Source: an uncultured Oceanospirillaceae bacterium (GTDB lineage Bacteria > Pseudomonadota > Gammaproteobacteria > Pseudomonadales > Balneatricaceae). From it: DNA of 59,476 nt. Positions 52,401-59,476 of the stretch are shown in pieces. The stretch's first letter is position 1; each line of letters begins with the position of its first letter. The notes beneath the pieces were generated by a model. That model was not told the origin of the DNA. It searched no databases and saw nothing but the letters and a program-made list of their open reading frames with translations. The position numbers were made by a program, and so were the translations under genes. The stretch spans positions 1-59,476 of the forward strand of contig CAKZOD010000071.1 in assembly GCA_937136055.1 (NCBI GenBank). The letters are read 5' to 3'.

Positions 52401-54446
52401 GCGAGGTTGTACTTATTGGCAGATATTGTTGAAGCTTTTATTCAAGGGCAGGATATTCAAGATCAGGCTTGCTTTAGAGAGGCGAATATATCTAAGCTAC
52501 CGAGTCAGTCAGACAGCGTAGGCTTTCAAAAAATCACAAGTTATCAAGTGATTGGCGAATATATTCTAAATGCAACGGGAGATTATAATCTTGAGGTAGA
52601 AGAAGATGCCGCGCGCACTACATTACAAATATTACAAGACTTCTTTTATTGTCTTTATCAACTAGAAGATTTCATCACAATCCGCGATTACTACAGTAGT
52701 GATCTTGCAGAGCTTATCGCAGCATTTAAAAATTATGCCCAGCTAGCGCCTCACAATTACGAGGCAAAATACTTGACGTTAGAGTATAAACTAGCACTTT
52801 TAAAACAAGATAATTGGGCTGCTTGGAAGCATTTGTCAGGCGCTATTAGCGCGGCAGAGAAATATAACAATAACTTCGATAGCGCTGTGATGTGTGAATA
52901 TGCACATCAATTTTGGGTAGAAGAAGACGATACAGTATTGGCCGCACACTTTTTATCAAATTGTAAACAAGCTTATTTGCATTGGGGCTCGCAATACAAA
53001 GTGCGGCAATTTGATGAAAAGCACAGCGATTTGGCCTCCACTTACACACAAAGTAATACTATCTGTTCTCTGGATAAAAACACCTTGATAGCTGTTCATG
53101 AAGTGATGAGCAAAGAGCAAGATATTGTAGCCACAGCAGAAGGCTTGTTAAGAGTATTGATGAGTGCCAGTAATGCGGATGCTCTTTGCCTAATAACAAA
53201 AGATGAGCAAGAGCAGGAGCTGGTTTATCGCCTAATTGCTACAGATAGCGGAGCAACTAACTTCGAAGGCCCTATCCCCTTAGATCAATTATCTGTGGAT
53301 GATATTGAGCAAAGTGTTTTTCAACAGATCTCGCAAACCAGAACTTCGCTGTTAAGTGAAGATGCGACAGCCGATGTCGCCTTAAGTGATGATCCTTACT
53401 TGCAAACCCAAAGTGTGAAATCACTAGCGGCAGTGCCTTTTTTCAATAAAGGTGCCTACAAAGGACTAATCAGCTTAAGCACTACAAAATACCGATACTT
53501 ATTCAGTGAGCAGCATATTGAATTATTGACGCTGCTGGTATCTCAAGTGAGCTTCTCGATAGAGAATGCGAAAATGTATAGTCAGCTTAAAGCGCATACC
53601 CATAATTTGGAGTTAGAAGTACAAAAGCGAACCGCTGAGCTCAATGAAACAATAGCTACCCTAACTCACACCCAAGAAGAGTTAGTAGAATCTCAAAAGC
53701 TATCTGCTTTAGGTGCTTTGGTAAACGGCATTGCCCATGAAATAAATACCCCACTGGGGATAAGTATTACAGCTTTGAGTCTTATTCACGAAGAGCTACA
53801 ACAAATTGAGCAGGAAATTAGCTCTCAAGAATTGACCCAAGGCTCTTTGGAATCGCACCTTAGCTCATCGTTAAGTAGCTACAAGTTGATAGAAGGAAAT
53901 TTACTGAAGATCGATCAACTCATTATTAAGTTCAAACAAATCGCCATTGCCAAAACAGATAACAGCCGTCAGCTGTTTATGTTGCGAGATAGCATAAATA
54001 CTCTATTGCAGCGTTTAATGAATAACGATGAAGCGGTGCATGTAAAGTTTGAAGTGAACATCGCTGAAGGAATTGAATTCTATGGCTTCTTAGAAGAGTT
54101 TGTGATGATTGTTGAACAGTTATTAGAAAACAGTTTTCAACATGCTTTTCATCGTGTGGATAACCCTGTCGTTACCATCTCAGCGACTTCAAATGAGACG
54201 GGACTCTACTTTGATTACCAAGACAATGGAGCCGGAATATCAAAGCAGCAGGCCAACCAAATATTTGAGCCTTTTTTTACCACAGGCAGAAACAAAGGCA
54301 GTGTAGGGCTGGGGCTCAATCTTATATTCAACTTGATCACACACTTATTTGAAGGGCAAATTAAACTTGCACCTTCACAAAAGGGTATGCATTTTCAGTT
54401 GTTTTTCCCCTCAAGATTAGATCTGGATATGCAAAAAGTGACCTAA
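49410..54446 (+). CDS. Giant pseudokinase / AAA-type ATPase / helical repeat / GAF / histidine kinase fusion
   Basis: 1678 residues, cytoplasmic. Residues about 1-240 resemble a Ser/Thr kinase: K34 (FILK) is kept, but the HRD aspartate position is L115 (VSLLTPDN) and DFG reads D132-E-F, so it is a pseudokinase. A STAND/AAA-like ATPase follows (about 275-640), with GDIGVGKE at 297-304, where glutamate replaces the Walker A Ser/Thr. A long helical, TPR-like region spans about 640-1215 and a GAF domain about 1225-1395. Then come a coiled coil, H1443 in GIAHEINTPLG, and an ATPase with LLENSFQHAF, DNGAGI, FEPFFTTGR and GLGLNL. Related multidomain kinases occur in cyanobacteria and proteobacteria. 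Confidence 0.88.
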   Translation: MELPNNYKVLDILLESHERGIVRAKKDEEMFILKASSKQATSERVKESSQASLAVLNYRYDQYTANKHWSIYENASGELLLNQLGKLDFQQSFEIIEQLFSLAKVMLASAKPVSLLTPDNLLVSDDGVYLIDEFDSQIVEHNYTYLPPEIILTRSFKTTEQEFVYSISAIAFYLFFNEPHYCYSESDNIVSLLNSENSAINRLANIPENQVLYTVLATALSLNPDMRFQRLGLFKYEFGVLKDHFITTGDFSGRLVNVDLKQGVFQKPTASFNKENLIDKVKAIIRNKPANIVEIEGDIGVGKEFLISQLLQNHLYDNWLPIEVESFSGRQFGLVINLIQSYLKKIKLTHKRKYQKFAENLNNDLDSPFFCVLETAEINYKNFLIENNQNNLKFITVKAMSSIQALLFLILKENACCFILRNPLVDEESANVLAKIVRSDSKLLIFISQDSERSNQLRAYSKAVRVAPFMLSDTQQYLAQVLSNSCADLVQLSQIVQGKTNGYPKLIIEFLREIQQKEYLYFDDEDHNWVVANDKLVDFETPASVIDFYYANYLKIAQSERKNVQVASCFESAFEADLYHDVLKQLSDDVVEAGALHHLSEFLVYIKERARYMFASNELKQKIRLTVDPQSQAVIHYSIALSMMKLNLNGHYYILHQHLKQAAKLLTQEDINRFLPIINYVANEHFFKTEYDSALKNYLLIYQFDSIHEIDKPLFKELLYKICKCYCESALQEEFYLFYNKYLALNLSDAEQIKALLLETQLYIVNNDHKKAMENTERCLSLVGFDSADLLMEDDIEDIISDFQEECPLDELSGVDYIDSNWSAQEQNQSKVLTVKSVLSVVLDSLLMHDPQKLARLASGLIQLMFDTKEFIKLPAILTGFGLVAIRYTSFTQFGYQLGELGYNLSLQNDKDSQAHRTAAHYCESIRHFKLPITSSLQILRDSALSARRQGDIESAAINLEAYCINSFVGGENLEISANRIEWALTEVKEMGQQSVKARLYLLADIVEAFIQGQDIQDQACFREANISKLPSQSDSVGFQKITSYQVIGEYILNATGDYNLEVEEDAARTTLQILQDFFYCLYQLEDFITIRDYYSSDLAELIAAFKNYAQLAPHNYEAKYLTLEYKLALLKQDNWAAWKHLSGAISAAEKYNNNFDSAVMCEYAHQFWVEEDDTVLAAHFLSNCKQAYLHWGSQYKVRQFDEKHSDLASTYTQSNTICSLDKNTLIAVHEVMSKEQDIVATAEGLLRVLMSASNADALCLITKDEQEQELVYRLIATDSGATNFEGPIPLDQLSVDDIEQSVFQQISQTRTSLLSEDATADVALSDDPYLQTQSVKSLAAVPFFNKGAYKGLISLSTTKYRYLFSEQHIELLTLLVSQVSFSIENAKMYSQLKAHTHNLELEVQKRTAELNETIATLTHTQEELVESQKLSALGALVNGIAHEINTPLGISITALSLIHEELQQIEQEISSQELTQGSLESHLSSSLSSYKLIEGNLLKIDQLIIKFKQIAIAKTDNSRQLFMLRDSINTLLQRLMNNDEAVHVKFEVNIAEGIEFYGFLEEFVMIVEQLLENSFQHAFHRVDNPVVTISATSNETGLYFDYQDNGAGISKQQANQIFEPFFTTGRNKGSVGLGLNLIFNLITHLFEGQIKLAPSQKGMHFQLFFPSRLDLDMQKVT

Positions 54447-54669
54447 AAAATTACGTCTAATACCTGCTAGAGCCTATAAAATCTCACTAATTTATTTCGC
54501 TGTCTTTTTGCTAATTGGCAGAATTGAGCTATAACTTTAATAGGCATCTCTAATTATGAATGCCTTATAGAAACTAGGTGGTCACTACTGAAATCGTACT
54601 AAAGCTTTTTAGGTGATTGATGATGGCAGGTTAGTGGTTTCGTTTTGCTAAAGTGTAGAGTAAAAAATA

Positions 54670-56193
54670 ATGCAAGATTTTCTTTTTAAAAACAAAAAAG
54701 TGATTGAAGAGACGAGCAAAAATACAGAGCCTTGGAAATTACTGATTGTCGATGATGAAAAAGATATACATACAATTACTACATTAGCGCTCAATAATTT
54801 TCAGTTTGAAGATCGCCCTCTCGAGTTTTTACACGCACACTCCGCCAAAGATGCACGAGCCATTTTGCAAGAAACCAATGATATTGGAGTGATTCTTTTA
54901 GATGTTGTGATGGAAACCGATCATGCTGGGTTAGATTTAGTCAAAGTGATCCGTGAAGATATCCACAATTCCGCTGTGCGAATCGTACTGCGAACAGGGC
55001 AACCAGGTCAGGCACCTGAAAAGAAAATTATCGGCGATTACGATATAAATGATTACAAGAGCAAAACAGAGTTAACCAGTAACAAATTATATACAGTGGT
55101 CTGTGCAAGCCTGCGAGCTTATAAAAGTATTCAGGATTTAGAAAATCACCGTAGAGGTTTGAAAAAACTCATTGAAGCCTCCCGTCGTGTGTCGTGTAAA
55201 AAGGGTTTAGAAGAGTTCGTTAAAGCAACGTTTGCTGAACTTGGCGACCTACTCAGCTTGAACGATGTGGCGATGTACACCAGTGAAACTCTTGCCTTTG
55301 AAATTAATGATGCTGAGCTTTGTACTTATGTACCGGAAGATCTCGCTCAACACGGTAAAGTGGTTAAATTAGCGGATCTTGAAAGTGCTAAAAGGGATAT
55401 TATTGCCCGTGCAATCAAAGAGAAAACCAATCAGTTCTTTGAAAATCAAGTGGTTCTTTATTGTGAGAGCGATTCAAACTTGATGTTGTTTTATTTAAAA
55501 AATGCGCAAGATATTGTCGATATTGATAGGAATTTACTTAACCTGTTTACCGATAATATTAAAGTTATTCTGGATAATATAAAGCTCAACAGCTTAGTGC
55601 ATGATAGCCAGCGAGAGATGATTTATCGACTAGGTGAAGCCGTTGAGTCTCGCTCAAATGAAACAGGCTTACATGTTAAAAGGGTAGCGCACTATTCTGA
55701 ATTGTTGGCGGTGCTCTCAGGTGTTTCAAAGGATCAAGCGGAAATTCTAAAATATGCATCCCCACTACATGACGTTGGGAAAATATCGATACCCGATGCG
55801 ATTTTGAATAAACCCGGTAAATTAGATAAAGAAGAGTGGGAGGTAATGAAAACCCACGCTCAAAGAGGCTATGAGCTGCTATCAGGATCTAATTTACTAT
55901 TGATGGATGTAAGTGCCATTATTGCACTGACCCACCATGAAAAATGGGATGGTAGCGGCTACCCTAATGGTTTAAAAGGTGAAGAGATAGATTTATATGG
56001 GCGTATCACAGCCTTAGCTGATGTGTTTGATGCACTAGGTAGTGATCGCTGCTACAAGCAAGCTTGGCCTCTTGAGAAAATTATAGAGCTGATTAAAGCT
56101 GAGAAAGGGAAGCAGTTTGATCCTACTTTGGTGTCGCTGTTTATTGATAACCTCGATGACTTCCTCGCCATTAGAGACCGGTTTGCCGAATAA
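54670..56193 (+). CDS. Response regulator with DUF3369 and HD-GYP phosphodiesterase domains
   Basis: 507 residues, a paralogue of the protein at 18362. The receiver has phospho-acceptor D78 in ILLDVVMETDHAGLD and the RTGQPGQAPE segment. A DUF3369 region covers about 165-315. The HD-GYP domain keeps HVKRVAHYS, LHDVGKISIPDAIL, KTHAQRGYELL, HHEKWDGSGYPNGLKG and ALADVFDALG, so c-di-GMP hydrolysis is likely. It follows the giant kinase by 223 bp and is the most plausible phosphate acceptor for the kinases at 48523 and 49410. No DNA-binding domain is present. Confidence 0.94.
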   Translation: MQDFLFKNKKVIEETSKNTEPWKLLIVDDEKDIHTITTLALNNFQFEDRPLEFLHAHSAKDARAILQETNDIGVILLDVVMETDHAGLDLVKVIREDIHNSAVRIVLRTGQPGQAPEKKIIGDYDINDYKSKTELTSNKLYTVVCASLRAYKSIQDLENHRRGLKKLIEASRRVSCKKGLEEFVKATFAELGDLLSLNDVAMYTSETLAFEINDAELCTYVPEDLAQHGKVVKLADLESAKRDIIARAIKEKTNQFFENQVVLYCESDSNLMLFYLKNAQDIVDIDRNLLNLFTDNIKVILDNIKLNSLVHDSQREMIYRLGEAVESRSNETGLHVKRVAHYSELLAVLSGVSKDQAEILKYASPLHDVGKISIPDAILNKPGKLDKEEWEVMKTHAQRGYELLSGSNLLLMDVSAIIALTHHEKWDGSGYPNGLKGEEIDLYGRITALADVFDALGSDRCYKQAWPLEKIIELIKAEKGKQFDPTLVSLFIDNLDDFLAIRDRFAE

Positions 56194-56330
56194 TTATTAT
56201 CGCCATACGCTTATTTATTTTTTTCAGAATAATTATCACTATTTAAGTTGTCATTATTGACAGTCAAATTGCGCGTTTTTACACTCCTACGTATCAATTC
56301 TCTTTCTTTTGGTATGTTTGGAGTACCTAG

Positions 56331-56966
56331 ATGCAAAGTATATCTTCCGCAATTCCTACGCCGGCTCATAAGCCTAGCTCTGAAGTAAAGCCTTTGGCAA
56401 ATGTTGCTGCAAAAGGTGACAAGCCACAAAATGGCTTAGCAACCCCTAAAGAAGGTGAGAAACCCGCTGCAAAAGCGCTTGATAAACTAGATCGTGCCGC
56501 CTTAAGTAAGCTGCCTGCTAATCAGTTAAGCAAATTGAATAGCAGCCAACTTGCCAAGTTAGATAGCAAGCAGCTTAACAAGCTATCCCCAGCTCAATTA
56601 AACAAGTTACCGGGGGCTCTACTCAACAAATTAGGCACAAAAGCGTTATTGAAACTAAATAACTCTCAGATTGCCAAGCTCAATGGTAATCAATTAGCGA
56701 AGCTTCCCGATGCTAAGCTAAAGCGTTTAAACCCACAAATACTGAAAAAGCTTAGTGCTGCGAAACGCGAGCAGCTAAATACAAAAGATGTAGGGGAGAA
56801 ACAAGACAAAGGTGTGAAGGTTTCTATCAGTAAAGAAGGAAAAGCACAGCAGGTTAAGCAAGCAGCTGAGCCACAAAAAATTAATAAAGTAGAAAAATCA
56901 GAGCCTGCTAATCAAACTATTAAGCAGTCTGTTGCTGCTAAAAAATTATCTGCGTTAGTTGACTGA
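56331..56966 (+). CDS. Octapeptide-repeat protein (13 units of xLxKLxxx)
   Basis: A 211-residue protein of unknown function. Residues about 49-152 consist of 13 consecutive 8-residue repeats with consensus QLxKLxxx (QLSKLNSS, QLAKLDSK, QLNKLSPA, QLNKLPGA, LLNKLGTK, QIAKLNGN and so on). The flanks are Lys/Ala/Pro/Gln-rich and look disordered. No signal peptide or membrane segment is seen. Similar octad repeats occur inside large bacterial surface or adhesin-like proteins. The ATG has GGAG seven bases upstream. It sits between an HD-GYP regulator and a chemoreceptor, which gives no direct hint. The regular leucines suggest a small solenoid or helical rod; the lysine in each repeat gives a strongly basic face. 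Confidence 0.8.
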   Translation: MQSISSAIPTPAHKPSSEVKPLANVAAKGDKPQNGLATPKEGEKPAAKALDKLDRAALSKLPANQLSKLNSSQLAKLDSKQLNKLSPAQLNKLPGALLNKLGTKALLKLNNSQIAKLNGNQLAKLPDAKLKRLNPQILKKLSAAKREQLNTKDVGEKQDKGVKVSISKEGKAQQVKQAAEPQKINKVEKSEPANQTIKQSVAAKKLSALVD

Positions 56967-57323
56967 ATTAACTAACGTTCAGTAGATTGTTTCCACAAGA
57001 GTATCCGATCTCCACTATTATTGCCTCAATACGCCAGAAGTATGGGGTAATAACTTTCAGCATGCTATTTGCGACTATCTGCAAAATACCCTTTTAAAAA
57101 TATTGAACTACACTTATCGAATAAAGCTGTGAGTGCTAGTGAATCTTCGATAAATCTAAATGCGATGAACGACTTCCTCGCTCTCACTTGCTCGTAATGA
57201 GCGATCCTTGAAAAAGCGTTTTGCCGATCAGTGCAGGCCTTTTATTTTGTCAGGATCTAATGTTTTGCTCACTTTTTGAAGCTGAGTTTTCAATCGCTTT
57301 GAAAGCATAACAAGGAAGGAATA
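56967..57323. other. Intergenic region before the chemoreceptor
   Basis: 357 bp with no credible frame, RNA gene or repeat. It should carry the chemoreceptor promoter; AAGGAAGGA immediately precedes the ATG at 57324. Confidence 0.4.
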
Positions 57324-59189
57324 ATGACAATAAAAAAACAGTTCTATATTCTTATTTCGCTGGTGGTTACCGCCTCTCTTTTATTGATGAGTGTGAATCA
57401 ATTTAATACTCAAGAAATAATAAAACACTCTGCTCAACGTATTGCTCTGGGTGATATCAAAAGTAGCATGCTGGAATTACGTAAGCATGAGAAAGATTTC
57501 TTTGCACGTAAAGATTTAAAGTATGTGGATAAATTCGCCAACACCTATCAAGACATAGCAGGCAAAGCCTCTGATTTAAATCAAAGCTTATCTTCAGATG
57601 GAATGCAGATCGAGGAAGCGCAAGCGGTAGTGGAACAGCTGGCCCAATATAACAACTTGTTTATGCAATCTGTTGAAGTGCAAAAGAAAATAGGCTTGCA
57701 TGCAAAGGATGGGTTGTACGGTACTTTGCGAAGTTCAGTACACACAGCAGAAGAGCTACTTAAAGGGCAAAATGCTTATCGTTTGACCAGTGATATGTTA
57801 ATGCTAAGGCGCAATGAAAAAGATTTTATGCTGCGTGAAACCACAAAATATATTGATAAGTTTGAGAAAAATATTGCTGTATTTCAATCCGCTTTAGAGC
57901 AATCGCGATTTAGCGCAGCACTTAAAAAACAAGTCGCTCAAGCGATAGATGATTATGCACGAGATTTTTATCTGCTGGCACAAAGCTACAAGGAAAAAGG
58001 GCTGACAAAAGATACAGGGCTCGTTGGGCAGCTGCGCAGAGCGGTTCATCAAGTAGAAGAAGAGTTAGTGGTACTTGAGACGCATGCCATTGAAGAAATA
58101 GTGGCAGCAGATAAAAAGGGAGAGCAAGTAAATTATATTCTCAGTAGCTTGTTGTTATTAGTAATTCTTGGGTTGATGGTATATATCTCGCGTTCAATCA
58201 GAAGGCCTATTGATGCATTTTCGAAAACTATTGAAAAAATTTCTCAAAGCAAAGACTTAACGGTGCGCAGTGAGATTAAGAGCAAAAATGAAATAGGTCG
58301 AATGGCTGCATCTTTCAACCAAATGATTGGCGAAATACAAGGGGTGTTGCAAGGTGCAATCGACTCATCAGTTAAAGTAGCTCACTCAGCAGATACAATG
58401 CTCAGTGCTATGAATAAGACCTCAACCTACATTGAGCAACAACAAGAGGATAATCAAAATATTTCCCAATCCATCAATGATATCTTATCGACCACAAGTT
58501 CTGTTGCTAATGATGCCACTAGAGCCGAAAACATGTCTCAAGAGGCAAATGTAATCACTGATAAGCAAGGAGAGCTTACCAGCAGTTCCATTGAAGAGGT
58601 AAGGCAACTAGCTGCTGAAATAGAGAACACTGCGACAGTCATATCAGAGCTTGAACAAGAGAGTGTCAATATCAGCTTAGTACTGAATGTGATTACGGAA
58701 GTTTCTGAGCAAACTAACTTGTTGGCACTTAATGCTGCTATTGAAGCGGCAAGAGCGGGAGATCAGGGGCGAGGGTTCTCAGTAGTGGCTGATGAGGTTA
58801 GGCTATTAGCACAGCGTAGCCAAAGTTCAACGGAGCAGATTCGCACTATCATTGATAAATTACAGCAAAAGGCTAACTTAGTCTCCACAGCGATGCAGGC
58901 GGGCAGTCAAAAGATGTCTGAATCATTGAAGAGCTCTGAGGAGGCTGGGGAATCATTCCAATCGATTTCACATTTCGCCAATAATATTCGCAGCTTGAAT
59001 AAAGACATTGCAGATGCTGCTCTTAGGCAAACGAGTTTTGCTGAGCAGGTTAACGAAAATGTTGAGAAGGTGTTCCAAAGTACACATTTGAGTGTCGATG
59101 AAATCTCTCAATCCGCAAAATTAAGTAAAGAACTGAATCAGCTCTCTCGTAGCTTACACCAGCAAATTAGTGCATTTAAAGTTGCTTAA
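57324..59189 (+). CDS. Methyl-accepting chemotaxis protein with HBM-type sensor
   Basis: A 621-residue chemoreceptor: membrane segment at about 8-24, a large all-helical periplasmic domain (about 27-265), second membrane segment at about 269-288, HAMP (about 290-342) and a cytoplasmic signalling bundle with the hairpin tip [20 protein letters not shown] then [13 protein letters not shown]. Two LRRxEKDFxxR-like motifs ([11 protein letters not shown] and [11 protein letters not shown]) mark the helical bimodular (HBM) domain, known in McpS to bind organic acids. No CheR-docking pentapeptide is at the C-terminus. The ligand here is unknown. The stop codon lies inside the first unit of heptanucleotide array 3. 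Confidence 0.93.
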   Translation: MTIKKQFYILISLVVTASLLLMSVNQFNTQEIIKHSAQRIALGDIKSSMLELRKHEKDFFARKDLKYVDKFANTYQDIAGKASDLNQSLSSDGMQIEEAQAVVEQLAQYNNLFMQSVEVQKKIGLHAKDGLYGTLRSSVHTAEELLKGQNAYRLTSDMLMLRRNEKDFMLRETTKYIDKFEKNIAVFQSALEQSRFSAALKKQVAQAIDDYARDFYLLAQSYKEKGLTKDTGLVGQLRRAVHQVEEELVVLETHAIEEIVAADKKGEQVNYILSSLLLLVILGLMVYISRSIRRPIDAFSKTIEKISQSKDLTVRSEIKSKNEIGRMAASFNQMIGEIQGVLQGAIDSSVKVAHSADTMLSAMNKTSTYIEQQQEDNQNISQSINDILSTTSSVANDATRAENMSQEANVITDKQGELTSSSIEEVRQLAAEIENTATVISELEQESVNISLVLNVITEVSEQTNLLALNAAIEAARAGDQGRGFSVVADEVRLLAQRSQSSTEQIRTIIDKLQQKANLVSTAMQAGSQKMSESLKSSEEAGESFQSISHFANNIRSLNKDIADAALRQTSFAEQVNENVEKVFQSTHLSVDEISQSAKLSKELNQLSRSLHQQISAFKVA

Positions 59190-59261
59190 TGCTTAATGCT
59201 TAATGCTTAATGCTTAATGCTTAATGCTTAATGCTTAATGCTTAATGCTTAATGCTTAATG
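59186..59261. repeat. Heptanucleotide tandem array 3 (10 full units plus partial)
   Basis: Ten perfect copies of TTAATGC (59186-59255) followed by TTAATG. The TAA stop codon of the chemoreceptor (59187-59189) is inside the first unit. On the other strand a rotation of the unit reads AAGCATT, sharing RAGC with arrays 1 and 2. Confidence 0.97.
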
Positions 59262-59476
59262 ACATACAACACGGCGCCTATGGAGTTGTCGCAAAGGCAA
59301 CAAACGAGAATAAGGTAAGGCAGTTGAAGCGTAGATAGTATGCCCCTGTTTCTGGGGCAGCAGCTTTAACTGGCGCGAAGGGAGGGAGTAAAAATCGGTG
59401 AGGGTGTAATTTATTCTGTGTAACTGCTCTATTTAGTTAATTAAATATGAGGAGTGAGTTCATCCTCAAATTCGAT
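59262..59476. other. Right-end sequence without a recognised gene
   Basis: About 215 bp. A hairpin TGCCCC-TGTTTCT-GGGGCA lies at 59341-59359 without a T run. No credible coding start could be found before the window ends. Confidence 0.4.

Overview
The window is a chromosomal stretch of about 44% G+C from a free-living Gram-negative bacterium, most likely a marine gammaproteobacterium (Alteromonadales, Cellvibrionales or Oceanospirillales type). The grounds are the gene families (tdh-kbl, glcDEF, Tas, Alg8/Alg44/AlgD/AlgA, PhnN, HBM-type chemoreceptor, several REC-DUF3369-HD-GYP proteins) and the Shine-Dalgarno usage. I cannot fix the genus. No rRNA, tRNA, CRISPR array, transposase or phage gene was seen.

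Layout. 1-2.7 kb: threonine catabolism (kbl, tdh, minus strand) with a divergent XRE-cupin regulator; the first bases hold the start of a further minus-strand gene. 3.4-10.4 kb: a GGEEF diguanylate cyclase, an Lrp-type regulator divergent from a Cys/Met-metabolism PLP enzyme, two membrane proteins of unknown function, the aldo-keto reductase tas and a DUF606 membrane protein. 10.5-15.7 kb: a class V aminotransferase with a divergent Lrp regulator, a protein with EF-hand-like loops, and an LD-carboxypeptidase. 16.3-19.9 kb: a histidine kinase plus a REC-DUF3369-HD-GYP response regulator. 19.9-26.2 kb: glycolate oxidation (TauE-like transporter, FadR/GntR regulator, glcG-like gene, glcD, glcE, glcF) with a perfect FadR-type operator. 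26.3 kb: a lone phnN. 26.9-35.2 kb: a reduced alginate-type locus, algA and algD on minus, alg44 and alg8 on plus, and an NtrC-type activator. 35.5-39.3 kb: a PhnD-like binding protein, a histidine kinase and a response regulator with a degenerate HD-GYP domain. 39.7-48.2 kb: small metabolic and regulatory genes (ParD-like/Map pair, isomerase, Crp-like, nitroreductases, GNAT, FAD monooxygenase, 2OG-Fe oxygenase, MarR, pcp). 48.5-59.2 kb: a soluble histidine kinase, a 1678-residue pseudokinase/ATPase/GAF/histidine kinase, a second REC-DUF3369-HD-GYP protein, a 13-unit octapeptide-repeat protein and an HBM chemoreceptor.

How it fits together. Cyclic-di-GMP is the common thread: one cyclase, two intact and one degraded HD-GYP protein, and a PilZ receptor (Alg44) attached to a polysaccharide synthase. 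The most striking reading is the algD-alg44 intergenic region. It carries a near-perfect sigma-54 (-24/-12) promoter facing alg44-alg8, a second good one facing algD-algA, and a 21-bp perfect palindrome about 140-150 bp upstream of both predicted start points, while a sigma-54 activator gene sits at the end of alg8. This looks like a self-contained, bidirectional sigma-54 circuit for a mannuronan-type polymer. It lacks the known alginate export, epimerase, lyase and acetylation genes.

Three heptanucleotide tandem arrays with related units each begin at, or within four bases of, the stop codon of a gene. A roughly 250-bp palindrome-rich element flanked by a 10-bp direct repeat has a shortened relative elsewhere in the window.
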